Shown piece after piece: positions 37,968-46,476 of a stretch of 64,000 nucleotides of DNA. Both the position numbers and the translations under genes were made by a program. Numbering within the stretch: the first letter of the stretch is position 1; each line of letters begins with the position of its first letter. Where the stretch lies: the NCBI GenBank assembly GCA_003242085.1, contig QBML01000019.1, positions 32,805 through 96,804 of the forward strand, in the 5' to 3' direction. The stretch is from Pseudanabaena frigida (lineage in GTDB: Bacteria; Cyanobacteriota; Cyanobacteriia; Pseudanabaenales; Pseudanabaenaceae). The notes beneath the pieces were generated by a model that was given only the letters and a program-made list of their open reading frames with translations, did not search any database and was not told the DNA's origin.

Positions 37968-38065
37968 ACTCAAAAAATTAAGAGAGAGCAAATCGTCTTT
38001 TCTTATTTGTGTAATTCTATGCTAGTCTAGAAAAGCTTAATTTTTGATTTTTTATAGCTAAGACT

Positions 38066-38302
38066 ATGCCTAAAGCTGGAATTCACCCAAAGTGGTATCC
38101 CGAAGCAAAAGTAATTTGCAACGGTGAAGTGGTAGCAACGATTGGTTCTACCCATCCTGAAATTAATGTTGATGTATGGTCGGGCAATCACCCCTTCTAC
38201 ACGGGTACACAAAAGATTATCGATACCGAAGGTCGCGTAGAACGCTTCTTGCGTAAGTACGGTATGTTTGACGAAAACGCTGCTGTGGAAAATCAGGTAT
38301 AG
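38066..38302 (+). CDS. rpmE: 50S ribosomal protein L31
   Basis: A 78-residue ribosomal protein: MPKAGIHPKWYPEAKVICNGE opens as L31, followed by STHPEINVDVWSGNHPFYTG and VERFLRKYGM. The CxxC zinc pair is missing (only one Cys), so this is the zinc-independent form. It is followed by prfA, a conserved order in cyanobacteria. Confidence 0.95.
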   Translation: MPKAGIHPKWYPEAKVICNGEVVATIGSTHPEINVDVWSGNHPFYTGTQKIIDTEGRVERFLRKYGMFDENAAVENQV

Positions 38303-38397
38303 CAACTCTAAAATTAACTTATTAGTTTTAGAGTTAACGCAAAGTTATCAATTGACTTGCTAGTTTTTCACATTCTTTCTGTGGTATTTCCAAATCC

Positions 38398-39504
38398 ATG
38401 CCTGCTGCTTACTTAATCAAAAAGCTCGAATCTGTTGAGCAAACCTTCAATGAACTGACTCGTCGGATGGGCGATCCTGACGTGGCGACCGATCACGGCG
38501 AGTTTCAGCGCATTGCTAAGGTACGTGCTTCTTTAGAAGAGACAGTTCTGACCTATGAGACTTTTCGGAAGGCAGAACAAGATTATCAAGAGTCGCAAGA
38601 AATCTTGAAAGAGTCTCATGACCCCGAGCTCAAGGAAATGGCGGCTCTGGAGGTCGAAGAATTATCGACAAAGCTAGAGGAACTTGAAAAGAAGTTACAG
38701 GTTTTGCTGCTGCCCCAAGATCCTAATGATGATAAGAACATCATGTTGGAAATCCGTGCTGGTACGGGTGGCGATGAAGCAGGAATCTGGGCTGGAGACT
38801 TAGTTCGACTATATACGCGCTATGCCGAGCGTCAAGGCTGGCGGGTGAAGATGGTCAGTGAGACCCTTGCCGAAATGGGTGGCTTTAAAGAAGCGATCAT
38901 CGAAGTACAGGGCGATCGCGTTTATAGCAAGCTCAAGTTTGAGTCGGGCGTACATCGCGTGCAGCGTGTTCCTGCCACTGAGTCTCAGGGGCGCGTGCAC
39001 ACCTCAACAGCTACGGTGGCAATTATGCCTGAGGTTGATGAGGTCGAAATTCACATCGATCCTAAAGATATTGAAATGTCTACGGCGAGGTCTGGTGGTG
39101 CTGGCGGTCAGAACGTCAATAAGGTAGAAACTGCCGCAGATTTATTTCACAAACCAACGGGGATTAGAATTTTTTGTACTGAGGAGCGATCGCAGTTACA
39201 AAACAAAGAACGGGCGATGCAGATCTTACGGGCAAAGCTCTACGAAATAAAGTTACGCGAACAACAGGCAGAGATTACATCGATGCGGCGATCTCAGGTT
39301 GGCACTGGATCTCGATCCGAAAAAATTCGTACTTATAACTACAAAGATAGCCGTTTAACCGAACACCGTTTGGGGCAAAACTTTACACTGCCGCCGATTC
39401 TGGAAGGCGATCTAGAAGAAGTAATTCAAAGCTGTATTTCTAAAGATCAACAGGAGCGATTACAGGAATTAGCGATTGCCACTGGGGAAGATCTAGTTTC
39501 CTAA
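38398..39504 (+). CDS. prfA: Peptide chain release factor 1
   Basis: Recognises UAA and UAG and triggers peptide release. It has 368 residues. The codon-reading motif PAT is at 192-194 ([13 protein letters not shown]), and the catalytic GGQ is at 236-238 in [16 protein letters not shown]. The C-terminal domain ([26 protein letters not shown]) is complete. It is probably co-transcribed with rpmE (95-bp gap). A terminator follows. Confidence 0.97.
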   Translation: MPAAYLIKKLESVEQTFNELTRRMGDPDVATDHGEFQRIAKVRASLEETVLTYETFRKAEQDYQESQEILKESHDPELKEMAALEVEELSTKLEELEKKLQVLLLPQDPNDDKNIMLEIRAGTGGDEAGIWAGDLVRLYTRYAERQGWRVKMVSETLAEMGGFKEAIIEVQGDRVYSKLKFESGVHRVQRVPATESQGRVHTSTATVAIMPEVDEVEIHIDPKDIEMSTARSGGAGGQNVNKVETAADLFHKPTGIRIFCTEERSQLQNKERAMQILRAKLYEIKLREQQAEITSMRRSQVGTGSRSEKIRTYNYKDSRLTEHRLGQNFTLPPILEGDLEEVIQSCISKDQQERLQELAIATGEDLVS

Positions 39505-39532
39505 AAGCAAGTTGTCTAACTCCGATTTATAT

Positions 39533-39557
39533 AAAGGGGGCGCTTTGCGTCCCCTTT
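39533..39557 (+). terminator. prfA terminator
   Basis: AAAGGGG-GCGCTTTGCGT-CCCCTTT, followed by GCTTTATG; the loop carries the GCGC-TTT-GCG core. Confidence 0.65.
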
Positions 39558-39606
39558 GCTTTATGTTTTTGTAGGCTGAACGACCTTGTATAGCTAAAAT
39601 ATAATC

Positions 39607-41106
39607 ATGCAAGTTCGTCAGAGTGTCACCTATAGCAGCATCGATTCTAAATCTCTGCATGATTGGATTGCTAAGGCGATCGCTAAAGCGCAGATCACAG
39701 GGTCACCGATTTTATTTAGTTACTCTCAAAACTGGGAGTGCAATAATCCTTTATTGTTGTTGGCGAGTAAGTCTGATTCCCAACAACCAAAGTTTTATTG
39801 GGAACAACCAAATTCAGATTTGATCTTAGCGGCAGCGGGTTCGGTGGCACAGATATCAGTTCCCAATCGTGATTTGAGCGATCGCTTTGCCTGTGCCAAA
39901 AAGTTTATTAAAACCCATTTAGCTAATGCGATCGTTGCTAATAATTCTGACCTTGAATTAGCAGAATCCGTAATTCCCATACATGTTTTTGGGGCTTTTT
40001 CCTTTTATCACAATGATAGTAATGTCAGTGATTGGTTGGATTTAGCACAGCCAATTACCGATCAACCTGAGATCGAGTTTCCGACGCTGTTATTTTTTAT
40101 ACCGCGATGGATGGTACGACATAGGACGCAGTCTTGCACATTGACACTCAACCACTACGTTCAACCCTGGGATAATGCTGATGAGGTGATGAAGCGTATC
40201 CAAGATATACGATCTCATCTACTTGAAAGCTCGCATTATGAAACGCCAACAGTCCATGAAGTAAGCAAAATAGTTGAGGTGCAAGGACAACTTATTTGGA
40301 CGGAAATTGTCGAGCAAGCCTTAAATTTAATTCATCAGGGGCATTTTGAAAAAGTGGTACTAGCAAGGGCGTTGGATGTACTTGCCGATCGCAATTTCGA
40401 TCCATTTCAGGTATTACATGTTTTGCGTTGTGAATACCCAGAATGTATTTCTTTTTTGCTGGATTGTGGTGTTGGTAAGACATTTTTGGGGGCAACACCT
40501 GAGGTGGTTCTGCAATTTAGAGCGCAAGGCGATCGCCTTTGGTTACGCAGCGATGCCTTAGCAGGTTCGATTGAGCGCGGCAAGTCAGTATTAGAAGATC
40601 AGATGTTGGGAGAGCATCTGCTGAATAGTGAAAAGGATATGCGCGAACATCAATTTGTGATTCGTTCGATCTGCGATCGCTTGCAAAGTATGGGGGCGGA
40701 GATCGATCCTCAGGTCAGTACTGGGTTGCTGAAACTTTCTAATGTGCAACACTTACATACGCCGATCACCGCCCAAATTAGTGATTCGGACTGGTTGATT
40801 GCACTTGATATTTTGCAACAGTTGCACCCAACTGCCGCTGTTGGCGGTGAGCCGAGGGATCGAGCAGTTTGCTTCATGCAGCAATGGGAAGCCTGCGATC
40901 GCGGTTGGTATGCTGCGCCAATCGGTTGGTTAAATGGTAATGGTGAAGGGACATTTGGTGTGGGGATTAGGGCGGGGTATATCCAAGGCGATCGGGCAAG
41001 AATTTTTGCAGGAGCTGGCATTGTAGCTAACTCGCAAGTTGAAAACGAGCAAAGTGAAACCACGATTAAGTTTGCAGCTTTGTTAAAGGCTTTAGGTGCA
41101 ATTTAA
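39607..41106 (+). CDS. menF: Isochorismate synthase
   Basis: Converts chorismate to isochorismate at the start of phylloquinone synthesis. A chorismate-binding enzyme of 499 residues: the N-terminal half is variable, and the catalytic half carries FEKVVLARALDV, FLGATPEVVLQF, DALAGSIERGKS, EHQFVIRSICDRL, LHPTAAVGGEPRDRAV and the C-terminal FAGAGIVANSQVENEQSETTIKF. The last three contain the metal-binding Glu residues of the MST family. Isochorismate synthase rather than anthranilate or salicylate synthase is inferred from length and context with menA and menE. Confidence 0.9.
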   Translation: MQVRQSVTYSSIDSKSLHDWIAKAIAKAQITGSPILFSYSQNWECNNPLLLLASKSDSQQPKFYWEQPNSDLILAAAGSVAQISVPNRDLSDRFACAKKFIKTHLANAIVANNSDLELAESVIPIHVFGAFSFYHNDSNVSDWLDLAQPITDQPEIEFPTLLFFIPRWMVRHRTQSCTLTLNHYVQPWDNADEVMKRIQDIRSHLLESSHYETPTVHEVSKIVEVQGQLIWTEIVEQALNLIHQGHFEKVVLARALDVLADRNFDPFQVLHVLRCEYPECISFLLDCGVGKTFLGATPEVVLQFRAQGDRLWLRSDALAGSIERGKSVLEDQMLGEHLLNSEKDMREHQFVIRSICDRLQSMGAEIDPQVSTGLLKLSNVQHLHTPITAQISDSDWLIALDILQQLHPTAAVGGEPRDRAVCFMQQWEACDRGWYAAPIGWLNGNGEGTFGVGIRAGYIQGDRARIFAGAGIVANSQVENEQSETTIKFAALLKALGAI

Positions 41107-41173
41107 AGACAAGCGGCTTACACCCCTTGTTGTCTTAATAATCATGGCGCAGCTACATATATATCAGTAGCAA

Positions 41174-41222
41174 ACCCCAAAAGTGAGTTGCGGCGCAAAG
41201 CGCCGCAACTCACTTCTGGGGT
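41174..41222. repeat. Palindrome with GGCGCAAAGCGCC core
   Basis: ACCCCAAAAGTGAGTTGCGGCGC-AAA-GCGCCGCAACTCACTTCTGGGGT, one mismatch in the arms. It may terminate menF. Confidence 0.75.
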
Positions 41223-41226
41223 CTAG

Positions 41227-41344
41227 CTATAAGCGATAAAAGAGATACCTAGGACAAATCAAAACCCCAATAAATAGAGGCGGCACTTCGCGCCGCCTCT
41301 ATTTATTGGGGTTTTATGTCCTGAGCAAAACTTTCATTGCTATA
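41227..41344. mobile_element. MITE-like element, long palindrome family
   Basis: From CTATAAGCGATAAAAGAGATACCTAGGACAAATC to GTCCTGAGCAAAACTTTCATTGCTATA. The centre is AAAACCCCAATAAATAGAGGCGGC-ACTTCGC-GCCGCCTCTATTTATTGGGGTTTT. Same flanks as the copies at 13.7, 49.1 and 63.95 kb. Confidence 0.7.
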
Positions 41345-41417
41345 TTTCTAGAAAACAATTGCAAACTAGACAAAGTCTGGTAATCTTTGTCAAGTAAAAA
41401 TCCCTCGGTATTGTTAG

Positions 41418-42581
41418 GTGAGGTTATCCGTGAGTGAATTGAAACGAGAAGCAGCACTACGAGAAGTTTCGATTAAGGCAGTAACCGTTAATGATGACGA
41501 TGACCTTGATGCACTTCTAGGTGGCGGGATGTTAGAAGAAACTGAGATAGCCAAAATCACCAATATGTTGCTAGATAATCTAGATGATGTCGAAGCTTTC
41601 ACCGATAATTGGGGTGTAGATATGCCTCAGGCTAATAATGAAGTCGCTGAACTGCGTACCGAACGAGATTCTCTCCAGAAAGAGTTAGAAGATTTGCGAT
41701 CGCAACACCAATTCGAATGTGAATATGTCGATCAGCTAGAACAAGAAATTACAAGTATTGCCAACGATCGCGATCGGCAAGTCTCAGAACTTACAGACCA
41801 AGTAGAAAAACTGCAAAATAGAATTGCCGAGCAACCAGCCGATCAACCTCAATTTGACGATCAGGACTTGAGCGATCGCCTAGCAATTCATGTTTTGCAA
41901 CTAGAAGAAGAATTTCACCACCGTTTAGAGATCGCCCTAGAAATTGAGACAAAAAAAATTACTCATAAATATCTTCAAGAAATCAATGAAAAAGTTGAAA
42001 TAATCAATCAGCTCCAATGCCAAAATACAGCATTAGAAATTTCGCAACAAACCTTGACTGAAGAGCTAGAAACCACACATAACCTCCTTAAAGAATCTAC
42101 CAAAACCATTGAAATAGCTCAAACTAAGTTACTTGAAGCGACAACTCAACGGGAGCAGATGGAAGGGGAGCTAATTAAACATCTTGGAAATCAAGCGAAA
42201 TTACACCAATCTTTGCGTGGTTTAGAAAATGAATATGTTAGCGATCTCACCCGTGTACAGGATTTAGAACAGCAAATCGAAGATTTGCAAGAGCAAGTTT
42301 TGCGACAAGCCTCTAAAGCTGCCGAATATGAAGCTGCAATTCAACATTGGAAAGAGCAATCAGTACGCCATCAACATCACGCCTTGCAACTTAGTGGTGC
42401 GTTAGATAGATTACTAAATGAAAAACCCGTTAGACACCTAACTGAACCTGTCAACCATCCTAGTGAATCTCATTCCGACCGTGAGTACTTGCAACAGCGA
42501 GAGGCAGAACCTAGACAAGTGCGATCGCCTTTTCCGACATCAAAAGTAGATTTACCTGCTTTCCTAGTCAGACATCGCTAG
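41418..42581 (+). CDS. Long coiled-coil protein, conserved unknown
   Basis: A 387-residue cytoplasmic protein. An acidic N-terminal part (VNDDDDLDALLGGGMLEETEIAKITNMLLDNLDDVEAF) precedes a coiled coil from about residue 70 to 335, rich in Glu, Gln and Leu, and a basic disordered tail. No enzyme motif is seen. I know this only as an uncharacterised cyanobacterial layout. The start is GTG at 41418 or GTG at 41430 (SELKREAALREVSIKAVTV); there is no good ATG. Possibly structural or cytoskeletal. Confidence 0.55.
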   Translation: MRLSVSELKREAALREVSIKAVTVNDDDDLDALLGGGMLEETEIAKITNMLLDNLDDVEAFTDNWGVDMPQANNEVAELRTERDSLQKELEDLRSQHQFECEYVDQLEQEITSIANDRDRQVSELTDQVEKLQNRIAEQPADQPQFDDQDLSDRLAIHVLQLEEEFHHRLEIALEIETKKITHKYLQEINEKVEIINQLQCQNTALEISQQTLTEELETTHNLLKESTKTIEIAQTKLLEATTQREQMEGELIKHLGNQAKLHQSLRGLENEYVSDLTRVQDLEQQIEDLQEQVLRQASKAAEYEAAIQHWKEQSVRHQHHALQLSGALDRLLNEKPVRHLTEPVNHPSESHSDREYLQQREAEPRQVRSPFPTSKVDLPAFLVRHR

Positions 42582-42588
42582 ATACTTT

Positions 42589-42645
42589 AGTTAAGGAAAG
42601 AGAATTGTGTGTAGCTTTTTGCGCTGCAATTCTCTTTCCTTAACT
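42589..42645 (+). terminator. Terminator of the coiled-coil gene
   Basis: AGTTAAGGAAAGAGAATTG and CAATTCTCTTTCCTTAACT pair over 19 bases around a roughly 19-base loop. Confidence 0.7.
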
Positions 42646-42745
42646 GAAATAAAAATTACTGATACGATGAACCTATATAGGTTAGACAAAGTCTAAAGAC
42701 ATGTGATTTTTGTAGTTAACCTAGCTACAGGGCTTTCTCAAAACC

Positions 42746-42796
42746 CAAGAAGTTTTTTAAAAGTGTTGCTTGGCAACACTTTTAAAAAACTTCTTG
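42746..42796. repeat. 51-bp perfect palindrome
   Basis: CAAGAAGTTTTTTAAAAGTGTTGC-TTG-GCAACACTTTTAAAAAACTTCTTG: 24-base arms without mismatch, 64 bp upstream of the sterol-desaturase-like gene. The flanks GGGCTTT and AAAGCCT extend the symmetry. Confidence 0.8.
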
Positions 42797-42859
42797 TACT
42801 ACATAAAGCCTAAATAGGTTGTATAGAAATTGCACTATAGAGATTATTGAACTATAGCC

Positions 42860-43627
42860 ATGAAATTTGTTATTGCCTTTTTAGTGCTTTGGCTTTTATT
42901 TGGCATACTGGAATGGCAGTTCCCACTCAGAAAGGAACAAAAGCACTTCCGTCAAGGATGGCTGACAGATGTAGCCCATTTTTTTTTCAATCATATTTTG
43001 ATTAATGCAGGTACATATTTAATTGCTGCATTTTTATATGTTTTTTTCAAGGGCGTGATTTCTCCATCACTACAACAAGCAGTCAGAAGTCAACCTGCTT
43101 TACTGCAATTTATAGAAGCATTTTTTATTGCTCAGTTAGCATTTTATATAGTGCATCGCTTAGCGCATACTGTGCCTTGGTTATGGCGATTTCATGCAAT
43201 TCATCATAGTAGCGTTGAACTAGATTGGCTGGCTTCGGCAAGGTTACATCCTGTTGAGGCGATCGCTATCAATATTGCTGTAGGAGTTCCACTTTTTTTA
43301 CTCGGATTCACTAGAGAAACCTTTGGTATATATCTTGTGTTCGGTGCAATTTTGCCGATTTTAAATCACTCAAATACTAGATTTCAGTTTCCTATGCTTA
43401 ATCTCATCATTGCCACACCTGATTTTCATCACTGGCATCACAGCAACGATCGAGAGGCGCGTGACAAGAACTTTTCTGGATTTCCAATTATCGATTTGAT
43501 ATTTGGTACATACTATGTACCGAAAGACCAAATTCCAAAAAGTTATGGAGTTGATGAAATGATGCCGCAAACCTATTGGCGGCAGTTACTGTACCCTTTT
43601 CAATCTACAAGATTAAATAAAAGGTGA
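42860..43627 (+). CDS. Sterol desaturase / fatty acid hydroxylase family protein
   Basis: A 255-residue di-iron membrane enzyme of the FA_hydroxylase family (PF04116 type). Hydrophobic helices surround the His clusters HRLAHT, HAIHHSS, NHSNTRF and DFHHWHHSND. It hydroxylates or desaturates a lipid; relatives in cyanobacteria include carotenoid and unknown-substrate hydroxylases, so no substrate is assigned. The start ATG is directly followed by a signal-anchor-like helix. The stop codon lies within the terminator stem. Confidence 0.85.
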   Translation: MKFVIAFLVLWLLFGILEWQFPLRKEQKHFRQGWLTDVAHFFFNHILINAGTYLIAAFLYVFFKGVISPSLQQAVRSQPALLQFIEAFFIAQLAFYIVHRLAHTVPWLWRFHAIHHSSVELDWLASARLHPVEAIAINIAVGVPLFLLGFTRETFGIYLVFGAILPILNHSNTRFQFPMLNLIIATPDFHHWHHSNDREARDKNFSGFPIIDLIFGTYYVPKDQIPKSYGVDEMMPQTYWRQLLYPFQSTRLNKR

Positions 43628-43650
43628 TGCAAAGCAAAACATCGCCTTTT
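43619..43650 (+). terminator. Terminator overlapping the stop codon
   Basis: AAAAGGTGATG-CAAAGCAAAA-CATCGCCTTTT, including a G-T pair. Confidence 0.65.
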
Positions 43651-43678
43651 ATTGCAGAGTTGACTAAACTGATGTGCA

Positions 43679-46099
43679 TTAAGATGTTTTGTAGGGTAAT
43701 CTCAGTGTGAAGCAACTACCTTTATCGATTTCGCTTTTAACACTCACTTGTCCGCCATGTAGTTCTGCCAGTTTCTTAACTAAATTTAGACCTAATCCCG
43801 TACCTGCATATTGACGATTGAGATTGCTATCAATCTGAACAAATGGTTGAAATAGCCTACTAATATCCTCCAGAGAAATTCCAATCCCCGTATCAGAAAC
43901 TGAAAAACAAAGATAGTATTGGGAATATTCTGGAGATTGTTCTGTTTGAATATTTTCTAACCTTGCTTCTAAAGAGATCGTTCCATTTTTCGGAGTAAAT
44001 TTTACGGCATTGTTCAATAAATTAATCAGTAACTGTCGTATTCTGCGCTCATCAATCAAAATAGTGTTTGGCGTATTTGGATGGATCGCTAGATTTAACT
44101 GAATATTTTTTTGAGTAGCTTGATATTTGACAAAACTGAGGCTGCTATCACACAAATATTGGAGTGAAACCGATCGCAACTCTAGAGTAAACATCCCTGA
44201 TTCAATTTTTGCAACATCTAGAATATCGTTAATTAGTTCTAGGAGATGTTGACCACTTTTTTGAATCGTCATTAATGAGCTTTTTTGGCGTTGGTTAATC
44301 TCTCCAAAAACTTGGTCTAGAAGACCTTCGGAAATCCCTAAAATTGCATTGAGAGGAGTACGTAGCTCGTGACTCATAGTTGCGAGAAATTCATCTTTAA
44401 GTCTTGTCACTCTCTCTAGTTCTTTATTGATGCAAATCAACTTTTCATTACTCAACTGTAATGCCTCTTCAGCTTGTTTGCGATCGCTGATATTCCTCAC
44501 CAATACTAAGACTTCATCTTCACCACATGGACTGACACGGACTTCCTCATAAATCCATTTGTCATATTTTTTTATTTTGTGTTCGTAGATTTGTACTTCT
44601 CCTGTAGCGATCGCCTTATTGGATGCAGCGAGTTGTTCCTCAAGAGTTTGAGGTGATAAAACTTCGGAAATATGATGTTGGATACTTACAAATGCATCTT
44701 TGTCTGGGATAAGTGGCAAGATACAGTCAATACAAGTACCATCAAGTTTAAGGCGTAGTAATAGATCTGGAATAGCATTAAGTATTTCTTGCTTGCGTGT
44801 TTCACTCTCAGCAAGATCGGCTGTCCTTTGGTTAATGCGAATTTCTAATTCTTGATTGAGACTTGAAAGCGCTTGTTGGGCAATTTTTAGATCGTTAATA
44901 TTTTGGATTAGCGCAATATCATATAGAGGATGATTATGAGAATCTCGTACTATTGAAACGCTTAATAACACCCATATAAAATAACCATCTTTATGACGAT
45001 ATCGCTTTTCAATATGAAAACTATCAATTTCATTTGCCAGTAATTTTTGATAGTGATAAAGATCGAGTTCTAAATCGTCGGGATGGGTAATCTCTTGAAA
45101 AGTCAATACTTGTAGCTCTTTCTCTGTATAACCCAACATATTACATAGTGATTGATTAACTGCAATATGTTTACCCTCAGGAAATGCTAAGGAAATACCA
45201 ACTGCCGCAGTGTCAAATACACTTCTAAAGCGCATTTCTGATTCGCGTAAATCTTCTTCAGCTTGCTTGCGATTGCTGATATTCCGAATAATTGTTAGGG
45301 CTTCTTGGTCGTTGACCTTAACTACTTGCACCTCTTCGTATTGAACTTTTCCATTGATATGCCATTGCTGCTCAAAAGTCTGAATTTCACCTGTGGCGAT
45401 CGCTTGCTCGATCGCTTTTAATTTGCGAGTTGCTAAATCTGTTGGTAAAACTTCTGCAAGAGTCTTGCCTGTGGATTCTGGGAACAGATCGGCGACATAG
45501 TTGCTAGCAAAACATTCTAAGTAAGTTCCATTTGCGCTAACACGATAAATCAGATCGGGAATTGCGGTTAAAATCGCCTTTTTTTGGGCTTCTACATTCT
45601 TCAAAAGATCTTCTGTTTGCCTAGCTTCGGCATAAAAAATACTTTCTTGAGTGAAAACTCCTAAAATTCTATTAAAATCATCTACAACTGGTAGATAGGG
45701 ACATTGAAACTGCTTTAATAAGCTCTGCATTGATTGGAAATCTTGAATTTGAGATCTGTTAACAACCATTGGTGGTACAGAAATTACATCAGAAATCTTG
45801 AATTGGTGAAGATCGACTTGCCTTTCAACTAGTCGTAGTACGTCGTTCTTAGTAAATATGCCAACTAGCCTATCTCCATCAACTACCAAAATACAACTTG
45901 ACCTAGACTCTAGCAGTCTATTGTCAACATCTCGTTCTAGTGTTGATGAATCAATGGATTGATTCATCCATTTAATTACATCAATTACCGAGACATCTGG
46001 TGAAATAATTCTAGGTTGAGGATCGATAGCAAGATCGATATAAATGCTGTTTGGTATTAGCATTGCTTCATGTGTGGTAATTAAATATAAACTCCCCAC
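43679..46099 (-). CDS. Hybrid-input sensor histidine kinase (CBS-CBS-PAS-PAS-PAS-HK)
   Basis: A soluble kinase of 806 residues with no membrane helix. Two CBS domains (about 25-160) are followed by three PAS domains (about 170-285, 290-410 and 440-550), each ending in a PAC-like IRNISNRKQAEE or similar. DHp has phosphoacceptor His about 577 in SHELRTPLNAILG. The ATPase shows NLLNNAVKF, VSDTGIGIS and GTGLGLNLVKKL, all complete. The first and third PAS share IPDLIYR/IPDLLLR and AIATGEIQ/AIATGEVQ, an internal duplication. The start is GTG at 46099 or ATG at 46063. CBS input suggests adenine nucleotide sensing (inference). No regulator nearby. Confidence 0.92.
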   Translation of the reverse strand: MGSLYLITTHEAMLIPNSIYIDLAIDPQPRIISPDVSVIDVIKWMNQSIDSSTLERDVDNRLLESRSSCILVVDGDRLVGIFTKNDVLRLVERQVDLHQFKISDVISVPPMVVNRSQIQDFQSMQSLLKQFQCPYLPVVDDFNRILGVFTQESIFYAEARQTEDLLKNVEAQKKAILTAIPDLIYRVSANGTYLECFASNYVADLFPESTGKTLAEVLPTDLATRKLKAIEQAIATGEIQTFEQQWHINGKVQYEEVQVVKVNDQEALTIIRNISNRKQAEEDLRESEMRFRSVFDTAAVGISLAFPEGKHIAVNQSLCNMLGYTEKELQVLTFQEITHPDDLELDLYHYQKLLANEIDSFHIEKRYRHKDGYFIWVLLSVSIVRDSHNHPLYDIALIQNINDLKIAQQALSSLNQELEIRINQRTADLAESETRKQEILNAIPDLLLRLKLDGTCIDCILPLIPDKDAFVSIQHHISEVLSPQTLEEQLAASNKAIATGEVQIYEHKIKKYDKWIYEEVRVSPCGEDEVLVLVRNISDRKQAEEALQLSNEKLICINKELERVTRLKDEFLATMSHELRTPLNAILGISEGLLDQVFGEINQRQKSSLMTIQKSGQHLLELINDILDVAKIESGMFTLELRSVSLQYLCDSSLSFVKYQATQKNIQLNLAIHPNTPNTILIDERRIRQLLINLLNNAVKFTPKNGTISLEARLENIQTEQSPEYSQYYLCFSVSDTGIGISLEDISRLFQPFVQIDSNLNRQYAGTGLGLNLVKKLAELHGGQVSVKSEIDKGSCFTLRLPYKTS

Positions 46100-46215
46100 A
46101 ACAATTCTACAATTTCTAATCTATAAATTCTAATCTGATGCCCATTAGTGAGGAAAACTTATCAATTTAGTTCGAATATATCAGTACTTAGTATTGCTAA
46201 ATATGACAGGGTTTT

Positions 46216-46347
46216 AGAGCTAGGATAGGCAGAGTAAAGTGCTGCTCGTCCTAGCTCTTGTTCATTACCGATCGCTTTACTTTGTAATTTTATTTGTACA
46301 AAAAAGCAAACAACAAAGGAGGCATAAAGCGATCCCTTTGTTGTTTG
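46216..46347. repeat. Two imperfect hairpins in the kinase-flavoprotein spacer
   Basis: First, AGAGCTAGGATAGGCAGAG ... CTGCTCGTCCTAGCTCT, related to the hairpin at 20.45 kb. Second, CAAACAACAAAGG ... CCCTTTGTTGTTTGG at 46307-46347. TATTGCTAAAT just upstream and TATTGCTATAA just downstream resemble the TATAGCAAT ends. The rest of the 370-bp spacer is empty. Confidence 0.45.
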
Positions 46348-46476
46348 GAGTTGGTTATTGCTATAAAAAGTTAACTGGTTTTATAAGATTAGTTGTTTTA
46401 GTTATAGTGCAATGTCCTATATAGGGTTAGGATTAAGTCAATTTTAGTTAGTTGATTTATCACGAGATTGTTTAGA

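Noticed and set aside
46239..46424. 61-codon plus-strand frame before the flavoprotein
   Set aside because: It runs through hairpin repeats and its translation looks random.
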